A stretch of 64,000 nt of DNA from JADHMP01 sp016779985 (lineage in GTDB: Bacteria; Bacteroidota; Bacteroidia; Flavobacteriales; Flavobacteriaceae). The stretch is taken from NCBI GenBank assembly GCA_016779985.1, contig JADHMP010000003.1, positions 62,001 to 126,000 on the forward strand, written 5' to 3'. The notes beneath the pieces are model-generated. The model was not told the DNA's origin and did not search any database. It saw only the letters and a list, made by a program, of their open reading frames with translations. Below, piece by piece: positions 26,806-35,901 of the stretch (positions are counted from its first letter, which is position 1; every line of letters starts with the position of its first letter). The position numbers and the translations under genes were made by a program.

Positions 26806-27531
26806 ATGATAAAATGGTTTGCCGCTTTTATGGGTTATTATTTTTTGCGCTTTCCTGGTGCTATTTTAGGTTTTTTTATAGGGTCATTTATTGATCAGAT
26901 GAACAAGGGAAACCAATTCAGTTATTCTATCGGTAGAAACCGAATGCAACCTGAAGTTTTTGAGCTTAATTTATTAGCCTTAGCGGCCACAGTGATTAAA
27001 GCCGATGGGAATGTAAAAGCACAAGAACTTCAATATGTTCGAAACTTCTTTATAACTAATTATGGAGAAATGAAAGCGAGCTCCATTTTTAAAATATTTA
27101 ATGAGCAGATAAAGAAGGAAACCCAAAACATTCGAGATCTAACACGAGTTATTTTAGAAAGAACCCGCTATGAGACGCGCTTACAAGTGCTGCATTTTCT
27201 TTTTGGGGTAGCCAACGCGGATGGAAGTATTAGTGTTGAAGAGCTAAATAAAATCAACTCCATAGCAGAAGCTTTAGGCATTCGTTTTTCAGATATTGAG
27301 AGTATCAAAGCAATGTTTGTCAAATCGGCTGACCATGCCTACAAAATATTAGAGATCACCCCTCAGGCCAGTGATGGCGAAGTGAAAAAAGCCTATCGTG
27401 ATATGGCTAAAAAGTACCACCCTGACAAATTACAAAGTAAAGACCCAGCTCTTATCAAAGGCGCACAAGAAAAGTTTCAAGAAGTCCAAAAATCCTATGA
27501 AACAATTCGAAAAACGCGTGGAATGAACTAA
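26806..27531 (+). CDS. Membrane-anchored TerB-like and J-domain protein
   Basis: A 241-residue protein resembling DjlA. An N-terminal hydrophobic segment (about 7-27) is followed by a TerB-like helical domain (about 50-175) with two acidic metal-binding-like loops, KADGNVKAQEL and NADGSISVEEL. A C-terminal J domain (about 177-240) has the essential His-Pro-Asp at 205-207 (KYHPDKLQ). It should be a co-chaperone that recruits DnaK to the inner face of the membrane. DjlA homologues are linked to envelope stress and capsule control in enteric bacteria; that role is not shown here. The gene is twelve bases upstream of the HupE/UreJ gene. Confidence 0.9.
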   Translation: MIKWFAAFMGYYFLRFPGAILGFFIGSFIDQMNKGNQFSYSIGRNRMQPEVFELNLLALAATVIKADGNVKAQELQYVRNFFITNYGEMKASSIFKIFNEQIKKETQNIRDLTRVILERTRYETRLQVLHFLFGVANADGSISVEELNKINSIAEALGIRFSDIESIKAMFVKSADHAYKILEITPQASDGEVKKAYRDMAKKYHPDKLQSKDPALIKGAQEKFQEVQKSYETIRKTRGMN

Positions 27532-27542
27532 AATAACTACTC

Positions 27543-28130
27543 ATGAACTCATTTTGGCTTTATTTTACCCTTGGATTTGATCATGTTTTGGATCTAGCAG
27601 GGTTAGATCACTTCTTTTTTTTGATAGTATTGGCCTTGCCTTTTGGCTGGCGGAACTCCAAAAGTCTTGTGGGATGGGTTACCCTATTTACCATTGGTCA
27701 CACTTTTTCATTATGGGCAGCTTATGCCGGTTGGATAAAAATTTCAGGTGTATGGATAGAGTTTCTAATTCCGATTACGATAGCCTGGATGGCTATTCGA
27801 GTATTGTTGCCCCAGGGCAAATCAACTTTTAAGTCTAAACTCAATTTGAATGTGTCATTGACGACCCTTGTTTTTGGATTGATTCATGGGCTTGGCTTTG
27901 GACGCTATTTTTCACAAATTGTTGTTGAAGATGCAGCATATACCTCTTTGTTTCAATTTGCCTTAGGGGTTGAGTTTGCCCAACTGCTCATCGTTTTAGG
28001 TGTTGTTGTGGCTAATTTATTGGTCTTAGATATACTTCGTTGGAATGCAAAAAAATGGCGATTGATTATTTCTGCCATGGTCCTTTCACAGGCGCTAATG
28101 ATGGCTATTGAAAACAATCCTTGGACTTAA
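27543..28130 (+). CDS. HupE/UreJ-family membrane protein
   Basis: A 195-residue protein with six hydrophobic segments. The histidine-containing motifs GFDHVLDLAGLDHFFFL, TIGHTFSL and GLIHGLGFG are those of the HupE/UreJ family, whose members are thought to be nickel or cobalt permeases linked to hydrogenase and urease maturation. No hydrogenase or urease gene is near. Transport of nickel or another divalent metal is inferred from the family. Confidence 0.82.
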   Translation: MNSFWLYFTLGFDHVLDLAGLDHFFFLIVLALPFGWRNSKSLVGWVTLFTIGHTFSLWAAYAGWIKISGVWIEFLIPITIAWMAIRVLLPQGKSTFKSKLNLNVSLTTLVFGLIHGLGFGRYFSQIVVEDAAYTSLFQFALGVEFAQLLIVLGVVVANLLVLDILRWNAKKWRLIISAMVLSQALMMAIENNPWT

Positions 28131-28187
28131 AAACTATTCACAAATTCAACTCGATTGATTTTGTAAAACCTTGTATATTCGTATTTG

Positions 28188-28616
28188 ATGGATAAGCAAT
28201 CTAAATATGATATTGCATACTTAGAAATGGCACACCGGTGGGGGCAACTATCGTACTGTAAACGAAAAAAAGTGGGAGCACTAATTGTAAAAAATAAAAT
28301 GATTATTTCTGATGGATATAATGGAACCCCCTCAGGATTTGAAAATGTTTGTGAAGATGAAGCTCATTACACTAAATGGTATGTGTTGCATGCCGAAGCA
28401 AACGCCATTCTAAAAGTGGCAAGCTCAACTCAATCGTGTAGAGGTGCCACCCTCTACATCACACTTTCTCCATGCAGAGAATGTAGCAAGCTCATCCATC
28501 AAGCGGGGATCGTTCGAGTGGTTTATGCAGTACCCTATAAAGATGACAGCGGATTGAAATTTTTACAAAAAGCAGGAGTGGACCTAAAACATGTTATTAT
28601 AAATCAAAAAGCTTAA
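28188..28616 (+). CDS. Deoxycytidylate (dCMP) deaminase
   Basis: A 142-residue zinc hydrolase converting dCMP to dUMP for dTTP synthesis. The zinc ligands are His68 (HAEANAIL, with Glu70 as general acid/base) and Cys96 and Cys99 (SPCREC). GYNGTPSGFENVCE is the substrate loop of dCMP deaminases. The ATG at 28188 is used; a TTG one codon earlier is less likely. A close TATATTCG element just upstream may be a weak promoter. It fits with the ribonucleotide reductase and dGTPase in this window. Confidence 0.93.
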   Translation: MDKQSKYDIAYLEMAHRWGQLSYCKRKKVGALIVKNKMIISDGYNGTPSGFENVCEDEAHYTKWYVLHAEANAILKVASSTQSCRGATLYITLSPCRECSKLIHQAGIVRVVYAVPYKDDSGLKFLQKAGVDLKHVIINQKA

Positions 28617-28619
28617 GCA

Positions 28620-30209
28620 ATGATGAAAAACTCAATTTATCTTTTGCTGATTGTCCTTTTTTCGATTTCGATAGGATTTCTAGTTGGGGAGAAAAAAGAA
28701 GAGCTTTTTCCCTCACAAAACTCTACTTTTTCAAGTGTCAATCGGCTAAGCCGGTTAATGGAATATTTATCCAATAATTATGTTGATCAAATCAATACTG
28801 ATAGTTTAGTAGGAACCATTATTTCTGATGTGGTTGACAAGCTCGACCCGCATTCTGTATACATTCCTGCTCAGGAACAACAATTGATTGCAGAGAATAT
28901 GCAAGGTAATTTTGAAGGAATAGGAGTGAGTTTTTTTATGGTTGAGGACACCATTGCTGTTGTTCGGGTGCTAAAAGGAGGGCCAAGTGAAAAAATGGGT
29001 TTAAAGACAGGGGACAGAATTTTGATGGCAAATCAAGATACGCTCTATAACAAAACACTCGAAAGTGTTCAGGTGATTGGAACTTTGAAAGGACCGACGG
29101 GCTCCAAAGTAAATCTCGAGATTTATAGAAAAGAAACAGATTCACTTTTTCAACTTGAGCTTACTAGAGGTGCTGTTCCACTTCCAAGTGTACCTTCCTA
29201 CTACATGGTTGATGATCGAGTTGGCTATTTAAAAATAACCCGTTTTTCTCAAACCACTTTCGACGAGTTCATTAATGGGTTGATTGATCTTAAGAAACAA
29301 GGAATGGAGGCTCTAATTTTGGATATGCGTGGCAACCCTGGAGGCTATTTATTGCCAGCAAAACAAATTGCTAATACCTTTTTGTCCAATGGCAAGCCAA
29401 TTGTTATTGTAGAGTCGAATAAAGGAGTTCGACAACGAACAGTTGCAGATGCTGATGGGCAATTTGAGAATGGATCACTCTATGTTTTAGTAGACGAGCA
29501 GTCTGCTTCAGCCAGTGAAATAGTTGCTGGAGCCATTCAAGATAATGATCGTGGATGGATTGTTGGGCGGCGCACTTTTGGTAAGGGCTTAGTGCAACAG
29601 CAATTGCCCTTAGGCAAAGGAGATCAAATTCGGCTTACAACAGCACGTTATTACACTCCTACAGGCAGATCCATTCAAAAACCCTACAACACCAATGATA
29701 AAGAGACCTATTTTGCAGATTTACAAAATCGTTTCAAAAAAGGGGAAATGAAAGATGCAAAAAACATCCCTGTGGAGGATAGCTTAGCTTTTAGAACTCC
29801 AAAAGGAAGAACCGTCTATGGAGGTGGTGGTATAGTTCCTGATTATTATGTTGCAAACCCGAATACACAAGAACAAGAGTGGAATAATTATTGGATTCAG
29901 TCTAATTTAGTGAACCATTTTCTCTTTTTAGAAATGGATAAAAACCGTAAACCCTTCAAGTTTTCTGGTCCTGCACATTTTTTTAGCGAGCCACTTCCCA
30001 ACACAGAAGCACTTATCAAAGCCTTTAAATCCTACAGTAAAGAACGAAACCTGGATATAGATTTCGCAAAGGAAAAAGAGATAATAAATTCCTTAAAATC
30101 ATATATGGGACTTCAACTTTTTGATGAAAACATATATAATCGAGTTAAAAATCAAGAGGATCCATTTATGCTTAAAGCCCTCAAACAAATGAATCAAGAA
30201 GACTTTTAG
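28620..30209 (+). CDS. S41-family carboxy-terminal processing peptidase
   Basis: A 529-residue periplasmic protease. A signal anchor at 5-22 is followed by a PDZ domain (about 95-185), then an S41 protease core. The catalytic serine lies in the SASASE segment (295-300) and the lysine in RRTFGKGLVQ (Lys322). LDMRGNPGGYL is the typical S41 motif. The C-terminus continues for about 120 residues beyond the core. Members cut C-terminal tails of envelope proteins. The ATG follows the dCMP deaminase gene by three bases, so they are probably co-transcribed. Confidence 0.95.
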   Translation: MMKNSIYLLLIVLFSISIGFLVGEKKEELFPSQNSTFSSVNRLSRLMEYLSNNYVDQINTDSLVGTIISDVVDKLDPHSVYIPAQEQQLIAENMQGNFEGIGVSFFMVEDTIAVVRVLKGGPSEKMGLKTGDRILMANQDTLYNKTLESVQVIGTLKGPTGSKVNLEIYRKETDSLFQLELTRGAVPLPSVPSYYMVDDRVGYLKITRFSQTTFDEFINGLIDLKKQGMEALILDMRGNPGGYLLPAKQIANTFLSNGKPIVIVESNKGVRQRTVADADGQFENGSLYVLVDEQSASASEIVAGAIQDNDRGWIVGRRTFGKGLVQQQLPLGKGDQIRLTTARYYTPTGRSIQKPYNTNDKETYFADLQNRFKKGEMKDAKNIPVEDSLAFRTPKGRTVYGGGGIVPDYYVANPNTQEQEWNNYWIQSNLVNHFLFLEMDKNRKPFKFSGPAHFFSEPLPNTEALIKAFKSYSKERNLDIDFAKEKEIINSLKSYMGLQLFDENIYNRVKNQEDPFMLKALKQMNQEDF

Positions 30210-30403
30210 CCTTCACTTTTTTGATTAATTTTCCTTGCTAATTGTAAAATCAATAACAATAAAAACGCACTCCCTGAGGCTAGCGCACCAATTACAGCTA
30301 CAGTGCTTTTTCCTTCTAGGGGAGTTTGCCAATCTATTTGATAGATATTAAATGCCATCATGCAAATGGAGAGGATCATGAATATTTGAATGGTTTTTTT
30401 CAT
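30206..30403 (-). CDS. Small two-helix membrane protein, function unknown
   Basis: A 65-residue protein with two hydrophobic segments (about 5-22 and 36-58) separated by a short polar loop, and a basic C-terminus. No known motif was recognised. The ATG at 30403 is clear and the stop overlaps the S41 protease end by four bases on the opposite strand. It follows the MarC-family gene by 17 bases on the same strand, so it may be co-transcribed. It is called real because of its composition and position, but with limited certainty. Confidence 0.55.
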   Translation of the reverse strand: MKKTIQIFMILSICMMAFNIYQIDWQTPLEGKSTVAVIGALASGSAFLLLLILQLARKINQKSEG

Positions 30404-30420
30404 AAGATTTTTTTAAAATG

Positions 30421-30990
30421 CTATACTAATGCTCCAATATTATTAGTGAAAAGCTTGACGGCAATAGCCAACAATACAACACCGAAAATTTTTCTAATTA
30501 TATTAATTCCAGAAGTGCCCAGTAGTCGTTCAATAAAGCGAGATGATTTTAATATGACATAAACAATAATTGCATTAATTATAATAGCAATAATAATATT
30601 GGCAATGTGATATTCTGCTCGCAATGAGAGAATTGAAGTCATTGTTCCTGCGCCAGCAATAACAGGAAAAGCTAATGGTACAATTGAGGCTGTGGCTGGT
30701 GCATCATCCCTAAAAAGAGTGATGCCTAAGATCATCTCCAGGGCAAGAAAAAAAATGACAAAAGAACCCGCAACAGCAAAAGAGTTGACATCAATGCCTA
30801 TGAGTTTGAGGATTTCTTCTCCTAGAAATAAAAAGCTTATCATTATCAAAGCTGCTACTAAGGTTGCCTTTTCGGATTGAATGTGTCCCACTTTTTTGCG
30901 CAAAGAAATAACGACAGGCAGACTACCCACAATATCAATTACTGCAAAGAGAACCAAACTAGCAGAAAGAATTTCTTTAAAATTGAACAT
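30421..30990 (-). CDS. MarC-family integral membrane protein
   Basis: A 189-residue protein with six hydrophobic segments. It shows MarC features: an N-terminal LFAVIDIVGSLPVVISL, and the central PLAFPVIAGAGTMTSILSL. The role of MarC proteins is unknown; the old link to multiple antibiotic resistance was not confirmed. It is upstream of the small membrane protein and divergent from the DUF3109 gene. Confidence 0.9.
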   Translation of the reverse strand: MFNFKEILSASLVLFAVIDIVGSLPVVISLRKKVGHIQSEKATLVAALIMISFLFLGEEILKLIGIDVNSFAVAGSFVIFFLALEMILGITLFRDDAPATASIVPLAFPVIAGAGTMTSILSLRAEYHIANIIIAIIINAIIVYVILKSSRFIERLLGTSGINIIRKIFGVVLLAIAVKLFTNNIGALV

Positions 30991-31065
30991 GCCAAAAATT
31001 TCGATAAAAGTAAATGGCTTTGGGTAAACAAAAGAAGAATTATGTTTAAATTTGAGAAAAAAGCT

Positions 31066-31638
31066 ATGTTATCAATTCAGAACACGCTTGTTTCTGAAGA
31101 GTTGATCCAAAAACACTTTGTATGCAACGTTTCCCAGTGCAAGGGAGAGTGCTGTGTCTCAGGAGAGGCAGGCGCTCCTTTAGAATCAAATGAAGCGGTC
31201 TATTTAGAAAAAAACTACAGTAAAATTAAACCCTTCCTTACTCCTAGTGGTGCAGATGCAATTGAATCGCAAGGCACCAATATAAAAGGTAAAGACGGTT
31301 CCATAGAAACACCATTAGTGGAAGGAAAGGAATGTGCTTATGCCACCTTCACAGAAACGGGAATAGCACAATGCGGTATTGAAAAAGCGCATCAAGAGGG
31401 AGTCATCACTTTTCAAAAACCAATTTCTTGTCATCTATACCCGGTGAGAGTTACTTCTTATTCAGAATTTGAAGCGGTCAATTATCATGAATGGTCAATT
31501 TGTGATTCTGCCTGTAATTTTGGAAAGGCATTAAAAATTCCAATCTATCAATTTGTAAAATCTGCATTGATTAGAAAATTTGGTGAAGAATGGTATTCAC
31601 TTTTAGAAAAAGAAGCAGACAAATTGCATTCGCTCTAA
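31066..31638 (+). CDS. DUF3109-family cysteine-rich protein
   Basis: A 190-residue protein that belongs to DUF3109. It starts MLSIQNTLVSEEL and has a cysteine cluster Cys20, Cys25, Cys29 and Cys30 (VCNVSQCKGECC), with further cysteines in a central ECAYATFTETGIAQCGIE, CHLYP and the late CDSACNFG. The pattern resembles the YkgJ-type metal or Fe-S proteins, so zinc or iron binding is likely, but the function is unknown. An ATG at 31042 is possible. A TAAATTTG element at 31047-31054 lies between the two candidate starts and favours 31066. Confidence 0.85.
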   Translation: MLSIQNTLVSEELIQKHFVCNVSQCKGECCVSGEAGAPLESNEAVYLEKNYSKIKPFLTPSGADAIESQGTNIKGKDGSIETPLVEGKECAYATFTETGIAQCGIEKAHQEGVITFQKPISCHLYPVRVTSYSEFEAVNYHEWSICDSACNFGKALKIPIYQFVKSALIRKFGEEWYSLLEKEADKLHSL

Positions 31639-31860
31639 GAAGCAATGTTTATAGGGCCTCCGCCTTTTTAACATTTGTAAACTATTGATAAACAGTCTAA
31701 TACTATTTCTGTTTTTTCTCTTTTTTGATCCAAAAAATCATTTTTTGTTAAAAACTCGATGGGTTTGTGGAAAAGTTGCTCTTTCAAATCTGCAATCATT
31801 TTAGAATCTTTGTAGGACACAAAAACCAATAATTTTTTAAAATAAAAAAGCAACAACAAT

Positions 31861-32844
31861 ATGGCAGCAGTAGAACCTATTCTCCAAGAAAATGAAAATC
31901 GATTTGTAATATTCCCTATCCAACATCATGACATATGGGAATGGTATAAAAAAATGGAGGCTAGTTTTTGGACTGCTGAGGAAATCGACTTGCACCAAGA
32001 CCTTGACGACTGGAATAATAAACTAAGTAACGACGAACAATATTTCATCAAACATATTCTAGCTTTTTTTGCTGCATCAGACGGTATCGTTAATGAAAAC
32101 CTTGCCGAAAACTTTGTCAATGAAGTACAATATTCTGAAGCAAAATTCTTCTATGGTTTTCAAATTATGATGGAAAACATACATTCAGAAACCTATTCAT
32201 TATTGATTGATACCTATGTCAAAGATGAAGAAGAAAAAAACAGGTTGTTCAAAGCCATTGAAGTTTTTCCTGCCATCAAGAAAAAGGCTGACTGGGCTCT
32301 TCGATGGATTGATTCAGATTCTTTTGCTGAAAGATTAATTGCATTTGCTGCTGTGGAAGGTATTTTCTTCTCAGGGGCCTTCTGTTCTATTTTTTGGCTG
32401 AAAAAAAGAGGACTCATGCCTGGCCTTACCTTTTCCAATGAATTAATATCTCGTGACGAAGGAGTTCACTGTGATTTTGCTGTCCATTTGCATAACACTC
32501 ACCTAGTCAACAAAGTACCCAAAGAACGTATTCGAGAAATCATTAATGACGCTCTCAATATTGAGCGTGAATTCGTTACAGAATCGCTTCCTGTCAGTTT
32601 GATAGGAATGAATGCAAAATTGATGACACAATATTTAGAATTTGTCACCGATCGCCTGTTGGTTGAATTAGGTGTTGGGAAAGAGTATAATGTGACAAAT
32701 CCTTTCGATTTCATGGACATGATTTCGCTACAAGGGAAAACCAATTTCTTTGAGAAGCGAGTTGGAGAATATCAAAAAGCAGGTGTACTCAACAGTAACA
32801 ACGAAAAAGAGAACGCCAAAATTAGTTTCGACGAAGATTTTTAG
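31861..32844 (+). CDS. nrdB: Ribonucleoside-diphosphate reductase, small (radical) subunit, class Ia
   Basis: A 327-residue R2 protein holding the di-iron/tyrosyl-radical centre that starts ribonucleotide reduction. The radical tyrosine is Tyr98 (AKFFYGFQIMMENIHSE), with iron ligands in ENIHSE and in NELISRDEGVHCDFA. The sequence follows the eukaryotic R2 closely, for example KKKADWALRWI, GLMPGLTFSNELISRDEG, GKTNFFEKRVGEYQ and the acidic aromatic end DEDF. The start is the ATG at 31861. A preceding intergenic region of 222 bases has no confident promoter. nrdA begins 89 bases downstream. Confidence 0.96.
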   Translation: MAAVEPILQENENRFVIFPIQHHDIWEWYKKMEASFWTAEEIDLHQDLDDWNNKLSNDEQYFIKHILAFFAASDGIVNENLAENFVNEVQYSEAKFFYGFQIMMENIHSETYSLLIDTYVKDEEEKNRLFKAIEVFPAIKKKADWALRWIDSDSFAERLIAFAAVEGIFFSGAFCSIFWLKKRGLMPGLTFSNELISRDEGVHCDFAVHLHNTHLVNKVPKERIREIINDALNIEREFVTESLPVSLIGMNAKLMTQYLEFVTDRLLVELGVGKEYNVTNPFDFMDMISLQGKTNFFEKRVGEYQKAGVLNSNNEKENAKISFDEDF

Positions 32845-32879
32845 TCATTCGCTACCAAAATTTATTCTGAGCCTACCAA

Positions 32880-32887
32880 CCCCCCCC
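32880..32887 (+). repeat. C8 homopolymer in the nrdB-nrdA gap
   Basis: Eight cytosines in a row, followed by TCC and a T-run, lie 46 bases before the nrdA start. Such a tract is out of character for this AT-rich region and could vary in length by slippage. Confidence 0.7.
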
Positions 32888-32933
32888 TCCTTTTTGTTTT
32901 GGAACAATTGTATAACTAAATAAAAGATAAAAC

Positions 32934-35369
32934 ATGTATGTAGTTAAAAGAGATGGTCGAAAAGAGCCTATCATGTTCGACAAAATTACCGCGAGAATTA
33001 GAAAACTCAACTATGGTCTGAATGCACTTGTAGACCCGGTTCGAGTGGCAATGCGAGTGATTGAAGGCCTATATGATGGCGTGACCACCTCTGAATTAGA
33101 TAATCTAGCCGCCGAAATTGCGGCTACGATGACAACTACACACCCAGATTATGCACAATTGGCTGCGAGAATTTCTGTTTCTAACTTACATAAAAACACG
33201 AAGAAATCCTTCTCAGAAACGATGAAAGACCTCTACGAGTATGTCAATCCACGAACAGGAAAAAAAGCGCCACTTCTTTCCGATGAGGTTCATGAAATTA
33301 TTGAAAAAAATGCTGATGTCTTAGATTCAAACATTATTTACAATCGCGATTTTGGCTATGACTTTTTCGGTTTTAAAACCTTAGAGCGCTCTTATCTTTT
33401 AAAAATAAATGGAAAGATTGCTGAGCGTCCACAACATATGTTGATGCGTGTAGCTGTGGGAATACATTTGGACGACATGGACTCTGTTTTGGAGACCTAT
33501 GAATTGATGTCTAAGCGTTACTTTACACATGCCACTCCCACCCTGTTTAACTCAGGAACACCTAAGCCCCAAATGTCTTCTTGTTTTTTACTCACAATGA
33601 AAGAAGATAGTATTGACGGGATCTATGACACATTAAAACAAACTGCAAAAATTTCACAATCTGCAGGAGGTATTGGTTTGTCTATACACAATGTACGCGC
33701 TACTGGGTCTTATATTGCAGGAACAAATGGCACTTCAAATGGCATTGTGCCAATGTTGCGTGTTTTTAACGATACAGCTCGATATGTAGATCAAGGAGGA
33801 GGAAAACGAAAGGGTTCTTTTGCCATTTATGTTGAGCCATGGCACGCAGATATTTTTGATTTTTTAGAACTCAAGAAGAACCATGGAAAAGAAGAAATGC
33901 GTGCTCGCGATCTTTTTTATGCCATGTGGGCCCCCGATCTATTTATGAAGCGGGTTGAAGAAGATTCCCATTGGACTCTGATGTGTCCCAATGAGTGCCC
34001 AGGGCTTTATGATTGCTATGGTGAAGACTTTGACGCACTTTATCTTCAATACGAAACAGAGGGCAAGGGACGAAAAAAAATTAAAGCCCGTGAGCTTTGG
34101 GAAAAGATTTTAGAGTCTCAAATAGAAACAGGTACCCCTTATATGCTATATAAGGACTCAGCTAATAGAAAATCAAACCAAAAGAACTTAGGGACCATAC
34201 GGTCATCTAATCTTTGTACTGAAATATTAGAGTATACATCTGAAGATGAGGTTGCTGTTTGTAATTTGGCCTCTATTGCGCTGCCTATGTATGTTAAAGA
34301 CGGTTCTTTTGACCATCAATCGCTTTTTGATGTGACCAAACAAGTAACAAAAAATCTCAACCGAGTTATTGACCGAAATTATTATCCTATTCCTGAAGCA
34401 GAAAACTCTAATATGCGACACCGACCTATTGGCCTTGGTGTTCAGGGCCTAGCAGATGCCTTTATTTTATTGCGCCTTCCTTTTACTTCAGAAAAAGCGA
34501 AAGAACTCAATCAAGAAATTTTTGAAACACTTTATTTCGCGGCTGTAACAGCTTCTGTAGAAGAAGCAGAAAAAGAAGGCCCCTACAAAACCTATAAGGG
34601 TTCACCCATATCAAAAGGTGAATTTCAACACAATATGTGGGGTATCAAAGACAAAGAGCTTAGTGGCCGTTGGGATTGGGATGCCCTACGCAAAAAAGTA
34701 AAAAAATATGGAGTGCGCAATTCATTGCTCGTTGCGCCAATGCCTACAGCATCGACCTCTCAAATTTTGGGAAACAATGAGTGTTTTGAGCCCTACACCT
34801 CAAATATCTATACTAGAAGGGTGCTCTCTGGAGAATTTATTGTGGTGAATAAGCACCTCTTGGAGGACTTAGTCAAGCTAGGCCTCTGGAATGAAGATTT
34901 AAAGCAAGAACTCATGAGAGCAAACGGTTCTATCCAGAACATTGAAGGCATCCCAGATGATATTAAAGAATTATATCGAACAGTATGGGAAATGAGCATG
35001 AAAGATATTATTGATATGTCCCGTCAAAGAGGGTATTTTATTGATCAATCTCAATCACTAAATCTCTTTATGGAAGGAGCAACAATGGCGAAACTAACCT
35101 CCATGCATTTTTATGCTTGGAAATCTGGTCTTAAAACAGGAATGTATTATCTAAGAACTAAGTCTGCAGTTGATGCTATCAAATTTACTATAGACAATAA
35201 GGCGAAAGAAAAGCAAGCCAGTGTTGTGGCCCCTGCCCCTGCAGCAACTCAAACAGCAATGGCAACAACTACCCCAGTTGTAGAGCCACTTTCTCCAGAA
35301 GAGCTTAAGCAAATGTTATCACAATCCAAAGAAAGTGAAGACGATGATTGTTTGATGTGCGGATCCTAA
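32934..35369 (+). CDS. nrdA: Ribonucleoside-diphosphate reductase, large (catalytic) subunit, class Ia
   Basis: An 811-residue R1 protein that reduces NDPs to dNDPs. Residues 1-90 form the ATP-cone for activity control (VVKRDGRKEPIMFDKITARI). The catalytic barrel contains SSCFLLTMKEDSIDG, SAGGIGLSIHNVRATGS, NLCTEILEYTS and the loop EVAVCNLASIALPMY. The C-terminus DDCLMCGS supplies the redox-active cysteine pair and is identical in its last six residues to the animal R1 ending CLMCGS. A proline/alanine/threonine-rich linker (about 750-790) precedes it. The long leader starts after the C8 tract. It pairs with nrdB. Confidence 0.96.
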   Translation: MYVVKRDGRKEPIMFDKITARIRKLNYGLNALVDPVRVAMRVIEGLYDGVTTSELDNLAAEIAATMTTTHPDYAQLAARISVSNLHKNTKKSFSETMKDLYEYVNPRTGKKAPLLSDEVHEIIEKNADVLDSNIIYNRDFGYDFFGFKTLERSYLLKINGKIAERPQHMLMRVAVGIHLDDMDSVLETYELMSKRYFTHATPTLFNSGTPKPQMSSCFLLTMKEDSIDGIYDTLKQTAKISQSAGGIGLSIHNVRATGSYIAGTNGTSNGIVPMLRVFNDTARYVDQGGGKRKGSFAIYVEPWHADIFDFLELKKNHGKEEMRARDLFYAMWAPDLFMKRVEEDSHWTLMCPNECPGLYDCYGEDFDALYLQYETEGKGRKKIKARELWEKILESQIETGTPYMLYKDSANRKSNQKNLGTIRSSNLCTEILEYTSEDEVAVCNLASIALPMYVKDGSFDHQSLFDVTKQVTKNLNRVIDRNYYPIPEAENSNMRHRPIGLGVQGLADAFILLRLPFTSEKAKELNQEIFETLYFAAVTASVEEAEKEGPYKTYKGSPISKGEFQHNMWGIKDKELSGRWDWDALRKKVKKYGVRNSLLVAPMPTASTSQILGNNECFEPYTSNIYTRRVLSGEFIVVNKHLLEDLVKLGLWNEDLKQELMRANGSIQNIEGIPDDIKELYRTVWEMSMKDIIDMSRQRGYFIDQSQSLNLFMEGATMAKLTSMHFYAWKSGLKTGMYYLRTKSAVDAIKFTIDNKAKEKQASVVAPAPAATQTAMATTTPVVEPLSPEELKQMLSQSKESEDDDCLMCGS

Positions 35370-35389
35370 TAAGCAAACTCATTCTATCT

Positions 35390-35417
35390 AAAAAACCCTT
35401 CGTAAGAGGGTTTTTTT
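35390..35417 (+). terminator. Rho-independent terminator after nrdA
   Basis: A hairpin pairs AAAAAACCCT with AGGGTTTTTT around a seven-base loop (TCGTAAG) and runs into a T tract. It lies 21 bases after the nrdA stop and ends the nrdB-nrdA transcript. Confidence 0.88.
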
Positions 35418-35496
35418 ATTTATCTAAAAATCAATTCATTACCGTCGTATGTTAAATTAATGTTACACAAATGTATCTTTAAAATAAAATATATGT

Positions 35497-35504
35497 TATA
35501 TTTG
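35497..35504 (+). promoter_or_regulatory. Candidate -7 promoter element for the YwqK-like gene
   Basis: TATATTTG is an exact TAnnTTTG match, 30 bases before the ATG at 35534. It follows the nrdA terminator, so an independent promoter is expected here. No good -33 box was seen. Confidence 0.45.
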
Positions 35505-35533
35505 TTAAATAAACATTAAACTACCTACAAGTT

Positions 35534-35884
35534 ATGAGATTTGCCGTTCTACTTTTTTTCTTTTTAAGTCACTCGCTTATCGCTCAAAATGAAGTGATTG
35601 AAAATCAATTAGTAAAAACTGAAAAATCTTATGAGTTTACGCGCTATTACGCTAATGGTCAAATTGCTCAACGAGGCCCTATAAAAAATAAAAAATTGCA
35701 TGGTGTTTGGGTGAGTTATTCTCCAGAGGGTAAAAAAGTTTCTCAAGGCACTTTTAAAAAAGGAAAAAAGACGGGGAAATGGTTTTTTTGGAATGAAGAA
35801 GGTTTAATTGAAGCTGACTTTAATGAGAATAAGCTAGTTTCTGCCGTGTCATGGGACAAAGGGAAAATCTTGGCCGATAACTAA
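35534..35884 (+). CDS. Exported MORN-repeat (YwqK-like) protein
   Basis: A 116-residue secreted protein. Residues 1-17 are a cleavable signal peptide (ending at SLIAQ). The remainder has three MORN/YwqK repeats, YYANGQIAQRGPI, WVSYSPEGKKVSQGTF and WFFWNEEGLIEADF, separated by K-rich turns. Proteins of this type are labelled as YwqK antitoxins in some databases, but the repeat only indicates a beta-hairpin scaffold and no toxin is visible. It may bind envelope lipids or proteins. It converges on the PiT gene, 17 bases away. Confidence 0.75.
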   Translation: MRFAVLLFFFLSHSLIAQNEVIENQLVKTEKSYEFTRYYANGQIAQRGPIKNKKLHGVWVSYSPEGKKVSQGTFKKGKKTGKWFFWNEEGLIEADFNENKLVSAVSWDKGKILADN

Positions 35885-35901
35885 TCTTCAGCCTACCTAG
35901 T

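Noticed and set aside
30877..31065. Longer DUF3109 protein
   Set aside because: The added residues are basic and low complexity and overlap the start of the divergent MarC gene. The family begins at MLSIQNTL.
31668..31859. 63-codon minus-strand open frame before nrdB
   Set aside because: No recognised motif, and it covers the nrdB control region on the opposite strand. It looks like chance in AT-rich DNA.
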